Source of the DNA: Streptosporangiaceae bacterium
GTDB lineage: Bacteria > Actinomycetota > Actinomycetes > Streptosporangiales > Streptosporangiaceae
Assembly (NCBI GenBank): GCA_025934635.1
Contig: JAICWX010000042.1
Coordinates: 1 to 41,504, forward strand
Direction: 5' to 3'
Length of the DNA: 41,504 nucleotides
The notes below the pieces were generated by a model that searched no databases, was not told the DNA's origin, and saw only the letters and a program-made list of their open reading frames with translations. Shown here one piece after another: positions 18,013 to 25,758 of the stretch. Within the stretch, counting starts at the first letter, position 1. Each line of letters starts with the position of its first letter. Position numbers and translations under genes: made by a program.

Positions 18013-18335
18013 AGGAACGGCCGCACCTCGACCTTCCGGTTGCAGGCCTTCGATCCCGCGGCGGCGAGCTTGAGCGCCACGTCGAGGTCGGGGGCCTCCA
18101 TGATCCAGAAGCCGATGAGGTACTCCTTCGACTCCAGGAAGGGCCCGTCGGTGACCATCGCCTCCCCGCCCCGGTTGTCGATGACGGTGGCCGCGCCCGG
18201 CGACGCGAGGCCGCCGCCGAAAACCCAGTGCCCCTCGGCCCGGAGCCGGTCATTGAACACGTCGATGGCCGCATCCTCCTCCGGGCTGGCGAGGACGGCC
18301 GTGCCGTCGGCGATCACGGAAACCAGGTACTGCAT
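18009..18335 (-). CDS. YCII/DGPF-domain protein, ECF42 partner
   Basis: 108 residues. MQYLVSVIADGTAVLASPEED opens the YCII-related alpha/beta barrel and the diagnostic TDGPFLESKEYLIGFWIMEAPDLDVAL is intact. DGPF proteins are the constant neighbours and transcriptional targets of ECF42 sigma factors; their biochemical role is not established. An AGGAG site lies upstream of ATG 18335. The stop overlaps the sigma start. Confidence 0.92.
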   Translation of the reverse strand: MQYLVSVIADGTAVLASPEEDAAIDVFNDRLRAEGHWVFGGGLASPGAATVIDNRGGEAMVTDGPFLESKEYLIGFWIMEAPDLDVALKLAAAGSKACNRKVEVRPFL

Positions 18336-18392
18336 CGTGGGTCATCTCCTGTGGTCTGGAAGCCGCCCCGCGCGGGCGGCCGCTCACCCCTG

Positions 18393-18420
18393 CTACGAAC
18401 GCCTTCGGCCCGATCCGACA
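18393..18420 (-). promoter_or_regulatory. Possible ECF42-type promoter of the DGPF-sigma pair
   Basis: On the minus strand TGTCGG (18420-18415) is followed after 17 bases by CGTAGC (18397-18392). ECF42 promoters are reported with a TGTCGA-like -35 box; this is one base off. A short GC hairpin (GCCGCCC/GGGCGGC, 18362-18380) lies in the presumed leader. The assignment is tentative. Confidence 0.35.
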
Positions 18421-18491
18421 CCGCCGCCCGGGTTTCTTTTTAGCCGGCTGCGCAGCGCGGACGCCGGGGCGGCGGTCGGTAGGGTGGCGAG

Positions 18492-19358
18492 ATGACCGGG
18501 GAACTGCGCTGCGCGGTGGGGGTGCCGAACGTGGGCGCGTTCGGTGACCCGCTGCTGCTGGTGGAGCTGGCCGCGGCGGCCGAGGAGCACGGCTGGGATG
18601 GCTTCTTCGTCTGGGACCACCTGCTGTATCACGATCAGAGCTGGAACGTCGCCGATCCGGTGGCGGTGATCGCCGCGGTCGCGGCGCGCACGACCCGGAT
18701 CAGGATCGGCGTCCTGGTGAACGTGCTGGCCCGCCGCCGGGTGGCCGAGGTGGCGCGGGAGTCGGTCACCGTGGACCTGCTGTCGGGCGGGCGGCTGGTG
18801 GTCGGAGCCGGGCTGGGGTCGCTGGAGGCTGAGTTCACCGCGTTCGGGGAATCCGCCGATGCCCGGGTGCGGGCGGCGCGGCTGGATGAGTCGCTGGGGC
18901 TGCTTGATGCGCTGTGGAGCGGGGAGCCGGTGACGGTCCGCGGCGAGTACCTGACCGCCACCGATGTGCAGATGCTCCCGCGCCCGGTGCAGCGGCCGCG
19001 GATTCCCGTCTGGTGCGGCGGCCGGTGGCCGGCCAAGCCACCGTTCCGGCGGGCCGCCCGGTGGGACGGGGTGATGCCCACCCATGCCCGCTACGGCCTG
19101 GGTGAGACCATGCCGCCGGAGGAGCTGCGGGCCGTGGTGCAGTACACCCGCGAGCACCGACCGGCGGACGGCCCCTTCGACGTGATCCTGGAGGGACGGA
19201 CCGACGGCGCAGCGCCCGGCCGCGGCGCCGGGCAGGTGGCCCCGTACCTGGAGGCCGGGCTGACCTGGTGGATCGAGGCACTGGGCTGGTGGCGCGGTAC
19301 CCCCCGGGACGCCATGAACCGGGTCCGCCAGGGCCCGCCGGCGCTGACGGGCCGCTGA
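18492..19358 (+). CDS. LLM-class F420-dependent oxidoreductase
   Basis: 288 residues, bacterial luciferase-like (beta/alpha)8 barrel. Features: AAAAEEHGWDGFFVWDHLLY near the N-terminus, ARTTRIRIGVLVNVLARRRVAEVARESVTVDLLSGGRLVVGAG, and PVQRPRIPVWCGGRWPAKPPFRRAARWDGVMP, typical of F420-binding LLM enzymes of actinomycetes. It probably reduces or oxidises an unidentified small molecule with coenzyme F420. It is slightly short at the C-terminus compared with most members. It converges on the SagB-type gene with only three bases between stops. Confidence 0.85.
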   Translation: MTGELRCAVGVPNVGAFGDPLLLVELAAAAEEHGWDGFFVWDHLLYHDQSWNVADPVAVIAAVAARTTRIRIGVLVNVLARRRVAEVARESVTVDLLSGGRLVVGAGLGSLEAEFTAFGESADARVRAARLDESLGLLDALWSGEPVTVRGEYLTATDVQMLPRPVQRPRIPVWCGGRWPAKPPFRRAARWDGVMPTHARYGLGETMPPEELRAVVQYTREHRPADGPFDVILEGRTDGAAPGRGAGQVAPYLEAGLTWWIEALGWWRGTPRDAMNRVRQGPPALTGR

Positions 19359-19361
19359 GGT

Positions 19362-20804
19362 TCAGCCGGCCGGCCGGACCATGCGCACGGTCGTCGGCGC
19401 GCCCGGCGGCCCGGCTGGCGCGGCGCGGTACAGCGGAGCACCGACGCAGGTGAACAGCAGGCCATCGTGAGGTTCGCCCAGGAGGGCGGGTACCTCGCTG
19501 TCGAGGAAGGTCATCCCCGAAGCGCTGGCGCCGAGGGCGTAGGCGGCCAGGTGCAGCCGGCCTTCGGCCAGCCCGGCGGCCAGGTGCGCCGCACGGTATT
19601 CCGGGTCGCTGAGCTGGGCCAGGCCGGCCGCGGCGATGGCGACGAAGGCGGCGTCGCGGGCCAGGGCCTGGTCCAGGCACACCCGGTACAGTTCGTCGCG
19701 CAGCCCGCCGGTGCGTACCGGGGCGTCCAGGGCGGGCCAGCGGTACACGCCGGGCGCCACGCCCGCCACGTCGTGCACCACGATCCAGTGGGGCAGGCTC
19801 AGGCCGCGCACGGCGACGCCCATGGCGGTCCGCAGCAGGTCCCGGGACAGGCCGCGGCGGGCGTCCATCCGCCGCTGCGAGCCGCGCGCGGCGATGACGC
19901 GCTCGACCGGCTCCGAGGCCTGGACCGGCACCGAAACCGGACCGCCGCGTTCCCACGGCCAGCCGAGCCGGTCGCATTCGCCGGCCCGCTGGGCCGCGGT
20001 CACCAGCGGGAACTCGACCGGCGCGGCGTCCACGGCCCCGGCCGCGGCCGGGCCGGACGGCTCGACGGCGGGGGCGGCCTCGGCCAGGCCGACCACGGCC
20101 ACCGGCAGCTCGTGCACCCGGTCCGCCCCGACCAGGGCGGCCACCTCCGCGTCGGGGAAACGGGTAAACAGCGCGGCGGTCAGGCCGGCCGAGTCGGCCA
20201 GCGCCAGCAGCTGGGCGAGCATGGTGCCGGCGTCCCAGTACACATGCCGGTAGCCACGTTCGCGGTACCGCCAGCCGGTGCGCCACGGCACGCCGGTGAC
20301 GACCACCGCCGGGCCGCCCGCGCGCGGCGGGGGCCCGACCCGCACCAGCGCATGCTCCCACGGGTCGTACCAGTGCACCCCCGCGGGCAGCGGCCCGTCC
20401 GGCGGCACCGCGACGTAGACCTCCAGCGGGAAACGGCCCCCGGCCGACCCGGCCGCGCGGAACGGGTGAACCCCGTACGGCCGTTCCCTGATGCGCACCA
20501 CCCCGGCCGACAGGTACAGCAGCCGGGCCAGCTGGGCCAGGTCCAGTACCGCGCGGCTGACCTCAGCCGTGCCCGCCAGCACGGCCACGGCCGGCGCCGC
20601 GGTCGGCGGCAGCTCCCGGGGCAGCCCGATGCGAGGCAGGTCCCCCGGGTACCGCTTGACGAACCACGGCAGCCGGCTGACGTCGTTGACCTGAAGATCG
20701 GAGAGGACGGCGGGGTCGTCCGCGGGCGCATCCCAGTCCCGGCCGGGCTCATAGGACGTGAGCCGGTGCAGCCGGTGCGTGGCGGTCTCCATGCCCATCA
20801 TCAT
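19362..20804 (-). CDS. SagB-type dehydrogenase (tandem nitroreductase-fold protein)
   Basis: 480 residues. LARLLYLSAGVVRIRER with YGVHPFRAAGSAGGRFPLEVYVAV is the SagB/ThcOx hallmark for an FMN-dependent nitroreductase fold (first domain, ~85-250). The second half repeats the pattern more loosely: AARGSQRRMDARRGLSRDLLRTAM, GVAPGVYRWPALD, and LHLAAYALGASASGMTFLDSEVPALL (~300-475). SagB proteins oxidise azolines to azoles in peptide natural products, but free-standing members without peptide or cyclodehydratase genes, like this one, have unknown roles. The start is one of several clustered Met codons (20804, 20801, 20798, 20792). Confidence 0.75.
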   Translation of the reverse strand: MMMGMETATHRLHRLTSYEPGRDWDAPADDPAVLSDLQVNDVSRLPWFVKRYPGDLPRIGLPRELPPTAAPAVAVLAGTAEVSRAVLDLAQLARLLYLSAGVVRIRERPYGVHPFRAAGSAGGRFPLEVYVAVPPDGPLPAGVHWYDPWEHALVRVGPPPRAGGPAVVVTGVPWRTGWRYRERGYRHVYWDAGTMLAQLLALADSAGLTAALFTRFPDAEVAALVGADRVHELPVAVVGLAEAAPAVEPSGPAAAGAVDAAPVEFPLVTAAQRAGECDRLGWPWERGGPVSVPVQASEPVERVIAARGSQRRMDARRGLSRDLLRTAMGVAVRGLSLPHWIVVHDVAGVAPGVYRWPALDAPVRTGGLRDELYRVCLDQALARDAAFVAIAAAGLAQLSDPEYRAAHLAAGLAEGRLHLAAYALGASASGMTFLDSEVPALLGEPHDGLLFTCVGAPLYRAAPAGPPGAPTTVRMVRPAG

Positions 20805-20846
20805 GTCCCAGCCGCCGCCCCGGCGGGGGTGTGTCCCGCCGCCCGC

Positions 20847-21017
20847 CTAGTCGTGCCGGGTGCGCCTGGCCACGAGCCAGACGACGGCGAAGACGGCCAT
20901 CGCGATAAGCCCGACGATGACAAACAGCTTGAGCGTTGCGAAGATCCCGCTGGCGGCCGTGACGACCACCCAGATAGCGAGGATCGCGCCGACAATTGTC
21001 CCGATTACCCGGCCCAT
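20847..21017 (-). CDS. Small two-helix membrane protein (56 residues)
   Basis: ATG 21017 to TAG 20847. The protein begins MGRVIGTIVGAILAIWVVV and has two hydrophobic helices (about 5-24 and 31-49), ending in a basic tail ARRTRHD, so both termini are probably cytoplasmic. It is too short to be found by usual ORF cut-offs but has the composition of a real membrane protein and resembles small hypothetical membrane proteins common in streptomycetes. No function is known. It lies between the SagB-type gene and the methyltransferase gene on the same strand. Confidence 0.6.
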   Translation of the reverse strand: MGRVIGTIVGAILAIWVVVTAASGIFATLKLFVIVGLIAMAVFAVVWLVARRTRHD

Positions 21018-21043
21018 GTACCCAGTATGCCCCCGATACCCCG

Positions 21044-21068
21044 GGACGCCGACGGGATTATGGCGTCC
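21044..21068 (-). terminator. Possible terminator after the methyltransferase gene
   Basis: Inverted repeat GGACGCC (21044-21050) / GGCGTCC (21062-21068) with an 11-base loop, downstream of the methyltransferase stop and upstream of the small membrane protein start. There is no T-tract. Weak candidate. Confidence 0.3.
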
Positions 21069-21092
21069 GGGTGATAATGACCGGGTCTCATT

Positions 21093-21869
21093 TCAGCGCT
21101 TGCGGCCCACGCCGCCGTAGATCAGGGACCGGCGGGCGTAGGACGGCCGGTCCGGGCGCCAGAGCGTGACGTTAACCAGCCCGGGGTCGACGAGTTCCAG
21201 GCCGTCGAAAAACCTCGCGATATCGTCGGATGACCGGGGCGCGACCTGGGCTGACGCGCCGGAATAGACGTCTTTCATCGCCTTGGTGACATCGTCCGGC
21301 ACGTCATCCGGCGTGCTGTGCGTCAGGACGAGGTAACTGCCCGGCGGCAGGCCGCCCAGGATGGCCCGGACCGCCTCGTACGGCCGGTCGGCGTCCGTCA
21401 CGAAATGGAGCACGGCGACGAGCAGGACCGCCACCGGCTGGCTGAAGTCGATGAGCTGCCGCACATCCTCGTCCGCCAGGATGGCTTCCGGCGAGCGGAG
21501 GTCGCCGTTGACCGCGATGACATCCCGGCCGCTGGCCAGCAGGGCCCGGGCGTGGGCCACGACAACCGGGTCATAGTCAGCGTAGGCAACCCGCGAGTCC
21601 GGCGCGGTTTGCTGGGCGATCTCGTGAACGCTGCCCATGGTCGGCAGCCCGGTGCCGATGTCGAGGAACTGCCGGACGCCGGCCTCGCTGGCCAGGAAGC
21701 GCACCGCCCGCTGCAGGAAGGCCCGGTTGTCCCGGCACACATCGGCGGTATCGGGCAGGATCGTCAGAATTTTCTGCGCAAGCTCGCGATCGGCAGCGTA
21801 ATTGTCCTTCCCGCCGAGAAAGAAATCATAGACCCGGGCCGCGTTCGGGACAGATGCGTCGAAACTCAT
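21093..21869 (-). CDS. SAM-dependent methyltransferase, DUF574 family
   Basis: 258 residues. Starts SFDASVPNAARVYDFFLGGKDNYAADRELA, the hallmark of the actinomycete-specific DUF574 (Methyltransf_19) family, then FLDIGTGLPTMGSVHEIAQ as the SAM-binding motif I, VAYADYDPVVVAHARALL as motif II and PVAVLLVAVLHFVTDADRP as the post-motif region. It ends RRSLIYGGVGRKR. Substrates of this family are unknown. A GAGAGG site is three bases upstream of ATG 21869, a short spacing. Confidence 0.92.
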   Translation of the reverse strand: MSFDASVPNAARVYDFFLGGKDNYAADRELAQKILTILPDTADVCRDNRAFLQRAVRFLASEAGVRQFLDIGTGLPTMGSVHEIAQQTAPDSRVAYADYDPVVVAHARALLASGRDVIAVNGDLRSPEAILADEDVRQLIDFSQPVAVLLVAVLHFVTDADRPYEAVRAILGGLPPGSYLVLTHSTPDDVPDDVTKAMKDVYSGASAQVAPRSSDDIARFFDGLELVDPGLVNVTLWRPDRPSYARRSLIYGGVGRKR

Positions 21870-21976
21870 GCGCCTCTCGTTTTCAGCTGCGATGCCACTT
21901 GCTCCTCAACCGTCACACGTAACATTACCGACAATTGATAGCCGACCGCGGCGGCTGCGGTTGGTCCCGCCACCGG

Positions 21977-22588
21977 TCAGCGGCCAGCGGGCGGCCTGCC
22001 TGGCCCTGGTCCGGCGAACAGGTCGCGGACTGATGTCGTGAGGACGCGGGCAGCGTCGTGCGGGTCGAGCTGGCCGGCCCGGACCTGGTCGGAACAGGCA
22101 TGGATCAGCGCGATGCACGCTGTTACCAGCCACCCGGCGGGCAGGTCAGTGCGGAAGGACCCGTCTGCCTGCCCGCGGGCCAGCAGCATGCTGACCGCGT
22201 GGTGCGCGGCCTGGTGGGTCCGCGTGACCGCCTCGGGGCTGAGGAACCCGGCCACCGCCGCGGCCATGGCCTGGTAAGAAGCCAGGTGCTGCCAGGCCGC
22301 GGCTAGCATCCGGTCGAGCGCCTCGGCGGCCGGCCCGTTGTCGGGATGCACGGACTGCAGCGCCGCCATCGTCCGGCGCACGGCCCGCTCCACGGCCGAC
22401 TCCAGGAGCGCTTCCCAGGTCGGGAAGTGGGCGTAGACCGTGACCCGGGACACCCCGGCCTGCACGGCGACAGCGGAGATGTTCACGTGGCCGTGCGATC
22501 GCAGCAGATCCTCGGCCGCGTCCAGGATCGCGTCGGCGTTGCGCTCGGCTACCTCGCGCTGGTAGCTGGTCAGCTGCCGGGATGCCAT
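21977..22588 (-). CDS. TetR-family regulator, probable repressor of the MFS exporter
   Basis: 203 residues. The N-terminal helix-turn-helix (NADAILDAAEDLLRSHGHVNISAVAVQAGVSRVTVYAHFPTWEALLESA) is canonical; the C-terminal ligand-binding domain is divergent as usual. The gene starts one base after the exporter's stop codon, so it is co-transcribed with it. This is a typical drug-efflux autoregulatory pair; the likely operator lies upstream of the exporter (24125-24142). Confidence 0.9.
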   Translation of the reverse strand: MASRQLTSYQREVAERNADAILDAAEDLLRSHGHVNISAVAVQAGVSRVTVYAHFPTWEALLESAVERAVRRTMAALQSVHPDNGPAAEALDRMLAAAWQHLASYQAMAAAVAGFLSPEAVTRTHQAAHHAVSMLLARGQADGSFRTDLPAGWLVTACIALIHACSDQVRAGQLDPHDAARVLTTSVRDLFAGPGPGRPPAGR

Positions 22589-22589
22589 C

Positions 22590-24065
22590 TCAGTGCACCG
22601 CCACGCGGCGGCCGGCCGCAGGCCGGACCGCCGGGACCAGGAGGGCCGCGGCCACGGCCAGGCCGCCGGCCGCCGCCGCGGCCACGGTGAAGCCGGGCCG
22701 GTAGCCGGCCGCGATCCCGCCGCCCGCCGCCACGGCGACGGCTGAGAAGACGGCGACGCCCAGGGCGGCGCCGATCTCGTGCGCGGCCGTCAGCAGCCCC
22801 GAGGCCAGGCCGGCCTGGCCAGTGCCGATATCGCCCATCGCGGTGACGGCCGCGGCCGGCAGGACCAGGCCGGCGCCTGCCCCCGTCACGAGCAGGCCAG
22901 GCAGGAACCCGGCCAGGTAGCCGGAGCGGGCGGACACGCCGGTGAGCAGGAGCGCTCCCGCGCTCATCACGGCCAGGCCCGCGACGGTCAGTATCCGGGA
23001 TCCGGCCCGCGGGAGCAGCTTCGAGGCCAGGTGGGCACCCGCCCCGATCACCAGGGCGACCGGGAGGAACTCCAGGCCCGCCCGCAGCGCCGAGGCGTGC
23101 TGCACGTCCTGCAGGTACAGCGAATTCAGGAAGAACGTGCCGACCAGGATCCCGGTGGCGCCGAGCATGACCAGCCCGCCGGCGGCCAGCGACCGGGTCC
23201 GCCACAGCGGCGCCGGCACCAGCGGCTGGCGCGCCCTGCGTTCGGCGACGGCGAACCCGGCGAGTACCGCCAGGGCCAGCGCCAGCAGTCCGAGTGTCCG
23301 GGCTGATCCCCAGCCGCGCCCAGGCGCGCCGGCGAGCGCGTAAACCAGCGTCACCAGGCCCGCCACGGCCAGCAGCGCGCCGGGAAGATCGAGGCCGCGG
23401 CCCGGCCCGGGCCGCGGCTCACGGGCCGGCATCATGGGCAGGCTCAGCACCGCGGCCGCCACCCCGACCGGCACGTTCACCAGGAAGACGGCCCGCCAGC
23501 CGAGCCAGGTTGTCAGGAGCCCGCCGGCCAGCACGCCCACGGCGGCTCCGGCGCCGCCGAGCGCCCCCCAGACGCCCAGCGCGGTCGCCTGCTGCGCACC
23601 GGTATAGCTGGTCGTGATGATCGACAATGCCGCGGGGGTGAGCAGTGCGGCACCTAGCCCCTGGCTCGCCCGCGCGGCGATCAGCACGCCCGCCGCCGGG
23701 GCCAGCCCGCTGGCCAGCGACGCAGCGGTGAACAGGGCCAGCCCGGCGAGGAAGACCCGGCGCCGGCCCGCCACGTCCGCGGCCCGGCCGCCGAGCAGCA
23801 CCAGGCCGCCGCTGGCCAGGACATAAGCGGTGACAACCCACTGCAGGTCCCCCGCCGCCAGGCCGAGCGACCGGGCAATCGACGGCAGCGCCACGTTGAC
23901 CACGGTGGCATCGAGGATGACCATGAACTGGGCCACGCTGAGCAAGATCATCAGCGACCACGGCCGGCGGTGGCCACCGCCGGGCACGGTGACGGCCGCC
24001 AGCTCGCGGCCGCCGCCAGCCGGGACGACCCGCCGCGGGTCATGCATCCGGCGTATTCCGAGCAT
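22590..24065 (-). CDS. MFS multidrug exporter, DHA2 family (14 helices)
   Basis: 491 residues. Motif D1-type LDATVVNVALPSIARSL in helix 1, motif A GGRAADVAGRRRVFLAGL between helices 2 and 3, and motif C-type GGAGAAVGVLAGGLLTTWLGWRAVFLVNVPVG in helix 5 identify a proton-driven drug:H+ antiporter of the EmrB/QacA class. The start ATG 24065 has a strong GGGAGG five bases upstream; the first ~35 residues are a cytoplasmic tail. It is co-transcribed with the TetR gene and divergent from the ArsR operon. The exported compound is unknown. Confidence 0.92.
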   Translation of the reverse strand: MLGIRRMHDPRRVVPAGGGRELAAVTVPGGGHRRPWSLMILLSVAQFMVILDATVVNVALPSIARSLGLAAGDLQWVVTAYVLASGGLVLLGGRAADVAGRRRVFLAGLALFTAASLASGLAPAAGVLIAARASQGLGAALLTPAALSIITTSYTGAQQATALGVWGALGGAGAAVGVLAGGLLTTWLGWRAVFLVNVPVGVAAAVLSLPMMPAREPRPGPGRGLDLPGALLAVAGLVTLVYALAGAPGRGWGSARTLGLLALALAVLAGFAVAERRARQPLVPAPLWRTRSLAAGGLVMLGATGILVGTFFLNSLYLQDVQHASALRAGLEFLPVALVIGAGAHLASKLLPRAGSRILTVAGLAVMSAGALLLTGVSARSGYLAGFLPGLLVTGAGAGLVLPAAAVTAMGDIGTGQAGLASGLLTAAHEIGAALGVAVFSAVAVAAGGGIAAGYRPGFTVAAAAAGGLAVAAALLVPAVRPAAGRRVAVH

Positions 24066-24124
24066 CAGGTCCTCCCAGGGGCTCCGGCAGCGGTACCAGC
24101 CCCAGGCTGCAGCCGGGCCCTATG

Positions 24125-24142
24125 GTTGTCAACGGTGTAAAC
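24125..24142. promoter_or_regulatory. Candidate TetR operator upstream of the exporter
   Basis: GTTGTCAACGGTGTAAAC, an imperfect 18-bp palindrome (12 of 18 positions symmetric), about 60 bases upstream of the exporter start. Its minus-strand reading contains TTGACA. Size, position and half-site style fit a TetR-type operator. Confidence 0.4.
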
Positions 24143-24202
24143 CCGTGATCCCGGGCGCTCCGGGCACCGCCAGCGCCCGGCTGCCGCAGATGTTGCATGT
24201 TT

Positions 24203-24221
24203 CCTTAATATGCAATTAAGG
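24203..24221. promoter_or_regulatory. Candidate ArsR operator overlapping the ribosome site
   Basis: CCTTAAT-ATGCA-ATTAAGG is a perfect 7-bp inverted repeat with a five-base spacer, ending seven bases before ATG 24229. It is strikingly AT-rich for this genome. Short AT-rich palindromes at the gene's own start are typical ArsR-family operators, implying autorepression. Confidence 0.6.
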
Positions 24222-24228
24222 TTCTGTC

Positions 24229-24555
24229 ATGACGCGGTTCGACGGGGAGGCCGCGCTGCGGGCCCTGGCCGACCCGCGGCGGCGGCGGATGCTGGAGCTG
24301 GCCTGGGATCGTGAGCGCAGCCCGACCGAGCTGGCCGGCCGCTGCCAGCTGTCGCGGCCGGCCACCTCGCAGCATCTGCGGGTGCTGCGCGAGGCGGGCC
24401 TGGTCACCGTCCGGCTGGAGAAGAACCGCCGCCTGTACCGGGTGCGGGCCGACCGGCTCGCGGAGCTGCGGGCGATGCTGGACGAGTTCTGGGGCAGCCG
24501 GCTCGCCGGCCTGGCCGCGGAGCTGGCGGCCCGTGAGGAGGGGACCCGGCCGTGA
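24229..24555 (+). CDS. ArsR-family winged-helix regulator
   Basis: 108 residues. ALADPRRRRMLELAWDRERSPTELAGRCQLSRPATSQHLRVLREAGLVTVRLEKNRRLYRV is a canonical ArsR-type winged helix; no metal-binding Cys motif is present, so it belongs to the non-metal subgroup linked to SRPBCC proteins. Its stop overlaps the next gene's GTG start (GTGA), forming the usual ArsR-AHSA1 pair. It is probably an autorepressor through the palindrome at 24203-24221. Confidence 0.9.
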   Translation: MTRFDGEAALRALADPRRRRMLELAWDRERSPTELAGRCQLSRPATSQHLRVLREAGLVTVRLEKNRRLYRVRADRLAELRAMLDEFWGSRLAGLAAELAAREEGTRP

Positions 24556-25055
24556 TCGACGGCGATGCGGTGATTCACGAGCTGGTCCTGCCCGCGCCGG
24601 CCGGGCAGGTATTCGACATGTTCACCGACCCCCGGCAGCTGATCCGCTGGATCGGCATCTCGGCCGAGCTGCAGCCGCAGCCCGGCGGCCGGTTCCGCTT
24701 CGAAGTCGTCCCCGGCCAGTACTGCGAGGGCCAGTACATTATTGTCGACCGGCCCCTCCGCCTGGTCTTCACCTGGGGCTGGACCGACCCGGGCTTCGGG
24801 CTCGCGCCGGGCACCTCCCGGGTGGAAGTGACATTCGCCAGGGCCGGGGAGGATGGCCGGCAGACCCGGCTGCGGCTGGTGCATACCGGCCTGGCCGGGG
24901 ATCTCGGCCTGCTCCACGACGACGGCTGGTCACGCTTCCTGACGCGGCTGGCCGCGGTATCCGCCGGCGGCGACCCGGCCGGCTACCCCGGCGAGCAGCC
25001 GGCCGGGCGGCTCACCGCGCTGCGCGGGCAGCGGGCCGGCACGGACAGCTCATGA
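24552..25055 (+). CDS. SRPBCC/AHSA1-domain protein
   Basis: 167 residues, helix-grip (START-like) fold. VIHELVLPAPAGQVFDMFTDPRQLIRWIG opens the domain, and RPLRLVFTWGWTDP and VEVTFARAGEDGRQTRLRLVHTGL form the beta sheet. The GTG start overlaps the ArsR stop. AHSA1-like proteins paired with ArsR regulators are common in actinomycetes and probably bind a hydrophobic small molecule; no catalytic residues can be assigned. The C-terminus (~135-167) is a low-complexity tail. Confidence 0.85.
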   Translation: MIDGDAVIHELVLPAPAGQVFDMFTDPRQLIRWIGISAELQPQPGGRFRFEVVPGQYCEGQYIIVDRPLRLVFTWGWTDPGFGLAPGTSRVEVTFARAGEDGRQTRLRLVHTGLAGDLGLLHDDGWSRFLTRLAAVSAGGDPAGYPGEQPAGRLTALRGQRAGTDSS

Positions 25056-25068
25056 ACGGGGAGGCGCC

Positions 25069-25515
25069 ATGACCGTGGACGTGCTGACTGAGATCATCAT
25101 CGGCCGGCCCGCCGGGATCGTCGCCGCTTACGCCGCGGACCCGTCGAACGCCCCGGCCTGGTACCAGAACATCAGCTCCGTCAGCTGGGAAACCAGCCCG
25201 CCGCTGCAGACCGGGTCCCGGATGATCTTCAGCGCGCGCTTCCTCGGCCGCGATCTCGCCTACACCTACGAGATAACCGACTTCGACCCCGGGAAGCGGC
25301 TTGTCATGCGCACCGCCCAGGGGCCGTTCCCGATGGAAACCACCTACACCTGGCAGCCGGCCGGTGACCGCTCCACCCGGATGACGCTGCGGAACCGCGG
25401 GGAACCAGCCGGATTCCCCAAGCTCGCGGGCCCCCTGATGGGCGCCGCCATCAGGCGCGCCAACCGCAAGGACCTCCGCCAGCTCCGCGCCGTCCTCCAA
25501 GCCAGCGGCCAGTAA
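25069..25515 (+). CDS. SRPBCC-family protein (polyketide cyclase/dehydrase-like)
   Basis: 148 residues, a second helix-grip domain distinct from the upstream one: VLTEIIIGRPAGIVAAYAADPSNAPAWYQNISSVSWE, FLGRDLAYTYEITDFDPGKRLVMR and MTLRNRGEPAGFPKLAGPLMGAAIRRANRKDLRQL. A GGGGAGG site precedes ATG 25069 and the gap to the upstream gene is 13 bases, so it is the third gene of the ArsR operon. Ligand unknown. Confidence 0.85.
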   Translation: MTVDVLTEIIIGRPAGIVAAYAADPSNAPAWYQNISSVSWETSPPLQTGSRMIFSARFLGRDLAYTYEITDFDPGKRLVMRTAQGPFPMETTYTWQPAGDRSTRMTLRNRGEPAGFPKLAGPLMGAAIRRANRKDLRQLRAVLQASGQ

Positions 25516-25529
25516 CGCCGAAGGCCCGG

Positions 25530-25751
25530 TCAGGTCGGCTGGTCGTGCAGGGCGGCCAGCAGGCCCTCGAAGTCCTCCCCGCACGGGCCGCAGGCGCGCA
25601 GGTGCGCCGCGATGCCCGGGTACTCCTCTTCCGCCGGCCCGCCGGCGGCCTTCAGTTCGGCGTAGAGGTGCAGCAGTTCCATCGCCTGGGCGCATCCCAC
25701 ATCGCGCGGATCAGTCCGCAGGAAGCGATCGAGTTCAGGCCGGCCGTCCAT
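25530..25751 (-). CDS. Putative zinc-finger anti-sigma factor (ZAS-like)
   Basis: 73 residues. CAQAMELLHLYAELKAAGG followed by GIAAHLRACGPCGEDFEGLLAAL shows a Hx3CxxC pattern, the zinc-binding core of anti-sigma domains. It is seven bases downstream of an ECF sigma gene, the expected position. There is no membrane segment, so it would be a soluble anti-sigma factor, possibly redox- or metal-sensitive. Confidence 0.7.
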   Translation of the reverse strand: MDGRPELDRFLRTDPRDVGCAQAMELLHLYAELKAAGGPAEEEYPGIAAHLRACGPCGEDFEGLLAALHDQPT

Positions 25752-25758
25752 GAGTTCC

